NCBI GenBank assembly: GCA_020747015.1 | Contig: JAGTJM010000008.1 | Span: 372,001 to 436,000 of the forward strand | Reading direction: 5' to 3' | DNA length: 64,000 bases | Origin: Pyrenochaeta sp. MPI-SDFR-AT-0127 | Lineage: Eukaryota > Ascomycota > Dothideomycetes > Pleosporales > Cucurbitariaceae | Part shown: in pieces, positions 56,712 through 64,000 of the stretch | Position numbering within the stretch: position 1 is the first letter of the stretch | Layout: every line of letters begins with the position of its first letter | Made by a program: the position numbers and the translations under genes | Notes under the pieces: model-generated | Told to the model about the DNA's origin: nothing | Databases searched by the model: none | What the model saw: only the letters and a program-made list of their open reading frames with translations

Positions 56712-58859
56712 CTAGACAGCCTTCAAAAGCTTGCCTTCCAACAGCTCACCAAACATGCCTTCCCATAGACCTTCGTCGTCCTCGTCATCCTCCATGAGAA
56801 AAGCGTCACCAGCGTCATAGATGCGATTACCTTTGTTGTCAAACTTCTTCTCCTTCTTTGGAAGGTCACGGTCTGCAATTTTGAGCCGAATGGTCCCTGC
56901 TCCATTTCCCGAATCGCCCTCACGCTCAACAATTGCAGTCTTGTAATCACTGATCTCAGGGGTGACGGTGATTGGGTTGACGGCAAAGAACTTGCATACA
57001 ATAACGGCGCCTTGTTTGATATCAGAAGATACAAGATCTGGTAATGTGCTGATATCCTCTGGCAGGGGTGGTAGATCAGCCTGCACTGCTGTTTCGACAT
57101 CCTCACGGAGTTGGTCTTCAAGAGCAGCATGAATCTCAGCGTCCGGATTTTCAGCTGCTGAGACATCGTCATAATTGAGGACGATCTTCTCCTCCTCGTC
57201 CTCTTCTTCGTATTGCTCAGTCGGCAAAGGATTGCGGATTCTGCCACCTTTCTTCTGCTTTTTCTTGCTCGCCTTGTCGCGCATCTGCTTGCTTGCTGGA
57301 TCCCAGTGCTGTTGAAAGGGGTAGGGTGGAGCGGTGAGCTCGAAGTCTTCTTCCCAGCACTCGAATGCCGAGAGTTTTATTCTGGATTTCCAGAAATCTG
57401 GGTCAGATGCACCTTCGGGCTCCGGAATTTTTTCAGCCACTGGCTTGGTCTTTCCCTTCTTGACTGTTGGTCGGGCTTGACGAGCAAGAATGCGGCTGAT
57501 GGCGGTAGTATCTGGGCGCAGTCGCTTTGAAGGCGTATCTCTCTTGGCAGGTTGCTCCTCTAGCGGAGCGTTTTGTGGTGCTTCAACCTCAGGCTCGGAA
57601 AGAGAGATCTGAGATTGGGAGCCGGAAGTCTCCTCCAACTTTGCCATCAGTTCTCGCTTTCGCTGTTCGAGTTCGCTAACCTCTTCGTTGATGACCTGCT
57701 CAGGCTCATCGTCTTCCAAGCGCTTCCTCTTTCCTGATGGCTTGGCAAAAGGCTTTGGAGGCTCAGGCTCGTCCACGGTCTGGCCTCGCTTCGCATCCTC
57801 GTATTTCTGCAGGTCGCTCAAGTTGGCATCTTTGTGAAGCTCGCCAGACTCTTTCAAGTGTCGGAGACGATTGCTCCTGGCACGCCGGGCATTTCTGGAA
57901 TGTGTAGAAGAACGACCGTTGCCGGGAGGCACAAGCGTCTGCGAGGCTGGGGCCGTGGGAAGTTTTGGTATTGCCTTGGAACCATCCTTAGACGAGAGAA
58001 CTTCAGGCGGAGAGCTCGCATCGCTTTCACTATCCGAGTCACTCTCGCTAGTAGAATCTGAGTTTGAGTCTGAGCTGTTCGAGCCACTAGATGATGCTTC
58101 TGAGCTTCCATCTGAGTCTGAGTCTGAGTCGGAATCGTTGCTTGATATGTCGTCCATGGAAGCATCATGGTCGCTGTCTCCTTCGGGCGCAAAGTCTTCG
58201 TCGTCTTCTTCACTATCATCAGACGGATCAATGTCTGGTTGCTTGAATTGCACTTTGCCAGAAGGTTTGGGTGATGCAGCTCCTTCAAGCCGAACACGTG
58301 TACCTCCAGTCACCAGTGCGGAACTCGCTTGATGGCCTTCAGGCTCTTCGTGACCCTCGGTGAGGAGCCCCGCAACTTCAACATCGTCTCCTCCGTCATC
58401 GAGTCGCCGCCGCTTACGAGGGGGTATCCTGACGGCAGGTCGATGTGGGTGTCGAAGGTACGGCCGACCGAACGGAACGCCATCGACGAGATGACGTCCA
58501 TCATCTGAGATCTGGTGTCGGCCGGTGAGCGTGCGTGCGCGAACTTCAGCAGTCATGAGCGGTCGGATGCTGGTAAAGCGTTAGGAAGCAGCGACGACAC
58601 AACGAGAAAGGACTTACGAGACATGGTCGTCGTCCTTCAGCGCCTGCGCGACCGGCGAGAAGTGAAGGCACTCAAACCCAGCTACTTCAACGACATAGTG
58701 CTCCAGGCCCCAGTGCTCAGACTCCAGCGGAATTATATGGTTGACATCTTCAAGCAGGCGCGTGATGGTGTAGGCCGTTCCGCTGCTCGTGTCAGGCACG
58801 TTCCAGAGGATATTTGTGGCAGGCAGGCTGTTGCGCTGCACCGTCAGTCGAAGCCGCAT
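56712..58859 (-). CDS. candidate fungal coilin (Ubl-like N-terminus, acidic tract, Tudor-like C-terminus)
   Basis: Exons 58618-58859 and 56712-58569 give 699 aa. Residues 1-80 (MRLRLTVQRNSLPATNILWN ... VEVAGFECLHFSP) have the length and pattern of a ubiquitin-like fold, followed by a conserved IRPL...RHQISDDGRHLVDGVPFGRP segment. Residues about 150-230 are an Asp/Glu/Ser tract (runs of SDSDSD), then basic NLS-like clusters (SGKRKRLED; RRARSNRLR). The C-terminal 150 residues hold IKQGAVIVCKFFAVNP then ITVTPEISDYKTAIVE, close in pattern to the Tudor-like end of animal and plant coilin (...TPEISDYK...). Coilin scaffolds Cajal bodies and snRNP maturation. The call is inference from architecture plus this motif; the known label for such fungal proteins is only a DUF. 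Confidence 0.7.
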
Positions 58860-59150
58860 GTTTGGGCGCGTCGATTCGCGTCACAGTGGCGCTGTCTGTC
58901 AGTTTGCTAGAGTGGTGAACTTTTGGGCGATCGAGCATGGGCGAGTTTAGAGCGGCCGCTAGCCGTATCGGGGATAGAGTGCGGAGTGGATCCGCGCTTG
59001 CATGAAGGCACATTTATCGTTTCACCGACATGCATGACGCAACGTGCTCCGATCAGACTGCATTCTGAATATTATATATAATATACATATCTCTTCACTA
59101 GCTTCGGATCCCTTTTTTGTTTCCAAACATCAAATCATTCTGCAGTAAAA
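58860..59150. promoter_or_regulatory. shared divergent promoter with palindromic TATA element
   Basis: 291 bp between the coilin-like and kelch start codons. A perfect AT palindrome, ATATTATATATAATAT (59069-59084), sits about 67 bp before the kelch ATG and could serve as TATA element in either direction. Confidence 0.5.
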
Positions 59151-60238
59151 ATGCCTGTCGGACGGCCTATAAGTGTGCTCAAGGGCTCTTGGACCCGTCT
59201 TTTGGACACTGAGCGACTTCGGCGGTCCTCGCAAGTCCTTTCAGTCATTGACCAGACTGTGTGTATCTTTGGTGGTGAGGTAAAGCCTCGAGAGCCGGTC
59301 GACGATAAGGTCGACCTCTTCTCGTTGAGTTCTGGTATACTGCCCCTCATTGTACCTGTCCATCATGGTACACGCTCACGAACTTAGATGGTCTTCAACT
59401 CGAAACAAAATCAATATCCGCAGCTCCCAGTCCTCGGGTTGGAAGTGCTTCGGCTGTCCTCAATGGCAAGATGTATCTTTTCTCCGGACGCGGAGGTACA
59501 GATATGGCGCCAATTGAAGAGGATGGAGCAGTGTGGGAGTTTGACCCAACGAATTTATCATGGACAAAGATAACCCCAGCCGACGCTTCAGCCCCATATC
59601 CACCAGCACGTAGCTACCACTGCTCTACCAGTGATGGAAACAATACATTCTTTGTGCATGCCGGTTGCCCAGCCAAAGGTCGCCTTTCAGATCTCTGGAA
59701 ATTCGACGTCACTCGGCGTTCATGGACGCAAGCCCCAGATGCACCAGCTCCACAGCGTGGAGGAACGTCGATTGCATATAGTGGTGGTAAGATATTTAGG
59801 ATGAACGGTTTCGATGGCACAACAGAGCAAGGCGGCAGCATCGATATCTTTGACTTATCAGCCAACACATGGTCCACTGAAACATTCAAGGCTGATGGCA
59901 ATGATGGCCCAGAGGCACGAAGCGTCTGCATCCTTGTACCCGTCCATCTTGCTCGGAAAGACAAGCTTCTTACACTCTTTGGCGAGCGCGATCCCTCATC
60001 TCTTGGTCACGCTGGGGCGGGCAAGATGTTGAGTGACGTTTGGATCTACGATATCAGCGAAAATTGGTGGACGCAATTACACCCAGAAGGCTCTACTGGG
60101 CTTCCCGATCCACGAGGCTGGTTCGATGCCGATGTACTCAAGAATCCCAATGGCGCCGGGAACGACAGCGTGGTGATTCACGGTGGATTAGGCGAGAACA
60201 ACGAACGGCTGACTGACTTGTGGCATCTCACATTTTAG
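59151..60238 (+). CDS. kelch-repeat beta-propeller protein (NSP/ESP-like)
   Basis: Exons 59151-59334 and 59388-60238 give 344 aa, about the length of a free kelch propeller. Five or six kelch blades are seen with the xGGx...W pattern: QTVCIFGGEVKP, GKMYLFSGRGGTD followed by LSWTKI, NNTFFVHAGCPAKGR followed by RRSWTQ, GKIFRMNGFDGT followed by NTWSTE, and SVVIHGGLGENNERLTDLWH. The overall form resembles plant nitrile-specifier/epithiospecifier proteins and their fungal relatives, but the specifier iron ligands cannot be judged from sequence by eye, so no enzymatic role is claimed. The 3' end converges on the P450 gene, 121 bp between stop codons. Confidence 0.85.
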
Positions 60239-60240
60239 AT

Positions 60241-60261
60241 AGCCAGGATTTTATCCTGGCT
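60241..60261 (+). other. perfect hairpin 2 nt after the kelch stop codon
   Basis: AGCCAGGAT and ATCCTGGCT form a 9-bp perfect stem with a TTT loop in the kelch 3' UTR, starting two bases after the TAG. It may affect mRNA stability or termination; no known class assigned. Confidence 0.7.
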
Positions 60262-60359
60262 GCCTGTATCATGTACCTGTTCTTTGTTTATTTACACTTC
60301 GGTCTTGACTAGTGTTGATGGGGAGTGACCGTGTTCTTAGTACTAATTGCAAAGACATG

Positions 60360-62190
60360 TTACTGCAGCCCAGCTTTGCCATTTTGACGCACTGAAACCT
60401 TGACTCTGAAGTTCCTTGGCTTCACGAACCAGTAATTTGTCGTATCCCATTCTCGGGCTTGTAGGTTTCCGTCCAGTTCAAAGTCAAAGTCTCGGACAAG
60501 CATGGGTATCAATTTGGACATTTCCAGGAAAGAGATGTGTCGACCGATGCACGTTCTCGAACCAAGGCCAAACTAGTGGCTGTGTCAGAAGTCGAAATTG
60601 GAGAAATATTGTGGATCCAAAACCTACAGGCATCCAACTGCGCTCCATAAAGCTCAGCTTTTCCTTGTCCACAATGAGCCAACGCTCTGGCTTGAATTCG
60701 TTGGCATCCGCACCATACACAGCAGTATCCCGATGGGCAACCCAGGAATTGATCCCCACAATAGACTATAAACTATTAGCACAGCCTCAATATGTTCTTC
60801 ATACACAGCTCAGTTGACTCACTCCTTCCGGAAAGAAGCGATCGCAGATTGTCGCTCCACCAGGTGGCACTACGCGCTCGAGAGGAAGGCCAGTCGCAGG
60901 ATGCATTCTGAGTGCCTCCTTCATTACAGCCTGGAGATATGGCATATTCTGGCTGTCTTTGAACGTGATGTGTCTCGACGACTTAATTTCTTCTGGCTGT
61001 GAATTGATCTCCTGACGAAGTGCCTCGAGAGTCCGCTTATTCTTTAGAAGATAATAAAGTATCGCAGACAAAGTGACGGCAGTGGTATCGGAGCCTGCCA
61101 CCATGTTCGACACACAGCCTGTGGCAAGGTGATACATTGAGAATGCCTTCGGATCCTGTGCATTCTTTGCAAAAAACTTTGTCAAAAAATCCACCGTTGT
61201 CGATTGGGCTTCGCGATCATCGGCTCCATCCACGGGAATGGCTTTCCGTTGAGTCTTTTGGTGTTCTGCAATCCTCTCCTGAGTGAATTTCATCACATAT
61301 GTTCTACAACAGTAGAGTGAAGAAATTAGCTTCTCTTTCGCTTCCATTGTGTACATGGCTTTCTTACCTGCCGGTTCCCATACTGCCAGCAAGCCAATTT
61401 CGCAACTTGAAGAGGTACGGATGCATCCATGCGTAGATTCCTCCGAGTGTCGCATAGTGGAGATGGTCCTCTAGTGCAGCAATTACACCGCTAATGTCAT
61501 CTCCCGCATCCAGAAACCCCAGTCTCTTCGAGTAGGTAATCAGTCCAATAACATCAAACGCATAGCACTGTAGCCAATGACCCATATCTGCAAATATTCC
61601 CGCATGTGCAACTTCTTTCAGTCTTTGGCTGAACAAATCTGCGCATTCGTCGACATAGGATTCATAACTGACCAAAGATGACATGGTGTAGGCACTTTGG
61701 TATTGCCGTCGATTCTCGCTGTGCCGTTTGATATCCTGGTCCGTGAAAAGAGACCACTGATCTGGATGCGGGTTGCTCCATGTGTGGTACCAAGAGGATT
61801 TTGGAAACTTTTGTCCGTGGCCGTAAATTATCTTTTGGGCTATGGGGGACGAGATTGAGTATCGATTTGGGCCGTAACGAACTATTTCTCCTATGATTGT
61901 TTACTGTTAAAAACTTGAATAAAGAAAAGATATTGAGATGAAGCATCAAATTTAGAGATACGTGGTATACTGTTGCACCAAGGGCGCTTACCATGCTTGC
62001 GATGTAGCTCAATGTTATCAAACTCGAAACGTCCCTTCTTCACCCTCCAAAGATACCATAAGTCAGTGAATCTTGCTGCAATGGGCCCAGGAATCGATCG
62101 CAAGGGTGAAAAGATTCCCTTGAAGAATGGGAGGGTGATCCGTGCTAGAAGTACTATCGCAGCAGCGGCAATGAAAACCGCGAGATGCAT
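60360..62190 (-). CDS. cytochrome P450 monooxygenase (pisatin demethylase-like clan)
   Basis: An ER-anchored haem-thiolate monooxygenase. Exons 61992-62190, 61368-61890, 60823-61303, 60628-60765 and 60360-60572 give 517 aa. Seen: N-terminal anchor (MHLAVFIAAAAIVLLARITL); proline hinge SIPGPIA; I-helix oxygen motif AGSDTT (310-315); ExxR as EALR (370-373); FKPERW; and the haem loop FGLGSRTCIG with Cys455. The last intron (donor gtaggt at MP|FGLG) interrupts the haem loop and must be removed for a functional protein. The type resembles the fungal PDAT9/benzoate-hydroxylase-like P450s, but the substrate is unknown. No polyketide or peptide synthase is nearby, so there is no sign of a biosynthetic cluster; same-strand GH5 gene 321 bp upstream. 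Confidence 0.92.
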
Positions 62191-62511
62191 TGTACTCAGT
62201 CCAAGTAGTGGAGCACTCTTAGAGTAGACCGGTCTGAACTGTGAGAAGCCTTGTAGATTCGGTCGATGCCGTTGGGTTGGAGAGCACACTTTCCGGCAAC
62301 AGCGGATGACACCTGCTTTGGGATAACTACTACATGCTGTGGGTCGTGCGGGGGAACGGAAAATGCTCGGAACAAGCTGAGAGCGGGGGTCGGAAGGTGG
62401 AGGAGCAAACGATTTCCACTTCCGGAACTTGACTTTGTAAAACATTAAATGCGTCTATCATTGACGATGTCAAAACTAGAAGCTAGAACAAAGATATCAT
62501 TATTTCTACAG
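62191..62511. other. intergenic: P450 promoter / GH5 3' flank
   Basis: 321 bp, no gene seen. Confidence 0.45.
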
Positions 62512-63699
62512 TCAGGTACAGTACTGCTGACCTTGGCTACGATCGACGATGCCCAAATCAATAAAAGCAGAGTAGTTCCAGTAATCAGCCTGTGTTCCTT
62601 CTCCCACGACAGAATTGTTACCCAGAAATTTACCATTCCAGTATGAACTTCCGCGCGTGTACTTGTCAAAAGCGTAGAGTCCTGTATTCAGATTCTTGGC
62701 ACGATTCGCCAATTTGTTGTTTGCGACCGTTTGAATGGCCCATTCGCCAACGAAAATGGGGAACTTCTTATCGCTGCCGATGGCTTGGGCTTGGGAGCAG
62801 ATGTATGAAGTTACATTGTCGGAGTCGGTGGGATACCCTGCGAAGAAGTACTTGTGCACATCCATGACGATATTCGTGCCAGCAGCAAAACGGGGGGACC
62901 AGAAAGCTGCGCCTTTGAAACTGCCTTGGAACAGCACTGGGATCTTCGGATTCACAGCCTTCGTCCTTGCGATAACCGCATCGATGTACTTCTGGACCCA
63001 TGCTACACCGTCATCTGAGAGTGCAGCAGGGGTACCGAACACGGAGAAGTCCCGATTGTCGGCTGGCTCGTTGATTGGAGACAGAGTATATGACTGTGGG
63101 CTTCCCGAGTTCTGAATATATTTCAGAGCGGCGTCAATAGCCTTGAGGGAATAGTCCAGGTTGGTCTGGTTATTGAACCAGTCGTAGTGACCTACTGCTT
63201 CGCCGATGTCCAATCCGTTGATCCCACCGGGGAGGGAGTGGATATCGAGAACAATGTGCATGCGGTGCTTGGTGATTGCGTACGAAGCAATTTTTCGAAA
63301 GATCGAAACTTGGTTACCCGAGTAGAGCGAACTTCCAGGAACCTTGACCCAAGCTGCGTACGAAGTCGGAATGCGAAGAACATTTACACCAACTGAAGCC
63401 AGCTTGTCGATATCGGCTTTGGTGAAAAATGTGTTCCACCTCTTCTCGTGAACAGGTCCGCACTGCGCACCTAGGTTGGCACAGCACGTCCATTCGTCGC
63501 GTGCATCGCCGCAGTTTTGACTCCACCACGTTGTGTCGATGAAGGCTTCTTGTGCAAACCAGCCACCGAGGTTCACGCCATTACCTTTGAAGGTCCTCCA
63601 GTCAACATAGCTATCCGGGTGGTGGCGCGCTGGGCCTGCTAAGCCGGTAGAGACGAGGCCAAGAAGAAAAGAGGCGCCGAGAAGTCGCATTGAGAGCAT
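62512..63699 (-). CDS. secreted GH5 exo-beta-1,3-glucanase
   Basis: A cell-wall or extracellular glucanase of glycoside hydrolase family 5 (Exg1-like subfamily). A single exon gives 395 aa. A signal peptide (MLSMRLLGASFLLGLVSTGLAG) is followed by VNLGGWFAQEAFIDTTWW. Catalytic motifs: acid/base Glu in SPINEP (about residue 211) and nucleophile Glu in FVGEWA (about 320). HSLPGG, also conserved in the family, lies between. Several Cys residues near the N-terminus (CGDARDEWTCCANLGAQC) suggest a disulfide-rich loop. Start at Met1 or Met4 makes no difference to export. No GPI signal or carbohydrate-binding module is visible, so free secretion is expected. Role: remodelling of own wall glucan or use of glucan as carbon source. 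Confidence 0.92.
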   Translation of the reverse strand: MLSMRLLGASFLLGLVSTGLAGPARHHPDSYVDWRTFKGNGVNLGGWFAQEAFIDTTWWSQNCGDARDEWTCCANLGAQCGPVHEKRWNTFFTKADIDKLASVGVNVLRIPTSYAAWVKVPGSSLYSGNQVSIFRKIASYAITKHRMHIVLDIHSLPGGINGLDIGEAVGHYDWFNNQTNLDYSLKAIDAALKYIQNSGSPQSYTLSPINEPADNRDFSVFGTPAALSDDGVAWVQKYIDAVIARTKAVNPKIPVLFQGSFKGAAFWSPRFAAGTNIVMDVHKYFFAGYPTDSDNVTSYICSQAQAIGSDKKFPIFVGEWAIQTVANNKLANRAKNLNTGLYAFDKYTRGSSYWNGKFLGNNSVVGEGTQADYWNYSAFIDLGIVDRSQGQQYCT

Positions 63700-64000
63700 A
63701 GTCGATGGCTAGCGGTTTCCGTGTCCGTACCAAGCCTCAGGTGTATCAAGCCTCAGTCTTATATACCTGAGAGGGGAGGCAGGGTTCAACATGATCATCT
63801 TCGGGAATTGGAGTGGCAAGGTACACCTCCTTCCATGTATTGCGGACAAAGTATGGGTAAAGAAGTAGACCCGATGTGCAAGTCGCCTCGGTTGCGCTCA
63901 GCAAACACGATTTAAAAGAGTGCAAAGAGCCGAATCCACCTCCGTTCCAACTCCAAGCACTAATTATTCCCCCCATGGCACGCGGAGAAGCAGCCACCAG
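63700..64000. other. window end: GH5 promoter region
   Basis: Upstream of the GH5 start. A minus-strand frame (63746-63997) lacks an ATG at its upper end and a recognised domain; it might belong to a gene beyond the window but is not called. Confidence 0.4.

Noticed and set aside
60360..63699. P450 plus GH5 as a secondary-metabolite cluster
   Set aside because: No backbone synthase, transporter or regulator of that type nearby; GH5 is a wall or secreted glucanase.

Overview
The window is nuclear DNA of a filamentous ascomycete (Pezizomycotina; a dothideomycete would fit, but I cannot fix the class). The genes are typical of that group: a Flo8/SomA-like LisH protein, a White Collar-2 photoreceptor partner, a Clr5-domain protein, an AA9 lytic polysaccharide monooxygenase, a GT2-type glycosyltransferase and the fungal L-rhamnose enzymes. 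Most genes carry short introns (about 45-100 nt) with GT-AG ends and CTNAC/CTAAY-like branch sites. I rebuilt splice models by hand for each multi-exon gene. Exon lengths and phases close correctly for every model except the 5' end of the aquaporin, which is left open. No rRNA, tRNA, CRISPR array or intact transposon was seen.

Layout. 1-23 kb is dense, mainly housekeeping and transport: partial LisH regulator; TRAPP subunit Bet3 divergent from the U5 snRNP WD40 protein; a two-TM protein of unknown function; aquaporin; an ACS-family MFS permease divergent from an amidase; a very large MFS-type protein; ATP synthase subunit g; ROK1 helicase. 23.6-25.6 kb holds glutathione reductase. From 25.6 to 38.8 kb the gene density collapses: 13 kb hold a single recognisable gene, the GT2 glycosyltransferase needed for hyphal surface growth in related fungi, flanked by about 6.1 kb and 5.3 kb without credible ORFs. 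This area contains a 14-copy heptamer repeat, a GC-rich block and a perfect 16-nt palindrome.

38.8-41 kb holds a tail-to-tail pair that encodes the first two steps of non-phosphorylated L-rhamnose catabolism (lactonase and dehydrogenase). Next come a Clr5-domain protein, then WC-2 head-to-head with RAD50. 52-64 kb carries AA9, a MetE/YxjG-like protein, a protein I interpret as a divergent fungal coilin, a kelch protein, a cytochrome P450 and a secreted GH5 exo-1,3-glucanase.

Likely functional links: the rhamnose pair (consecutive reactions); the permease/amidase pair (uptake and hydrolysis of an amide nitrogen source, inferred); AA9 and GH5 as secreted carbohydrate-active enzymes; and shared promoters between Bet3/Cwf17, WC-2/RAD50 and coilin-like/kelch. 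The strongest points for a second look are the candidate fungal coilin, the rhamnose pair, the gene-poor tract around GT2, the 9-nt microexon of BET3 and the Gln-to-Glu change near the copper site of the AA9 enzyme.
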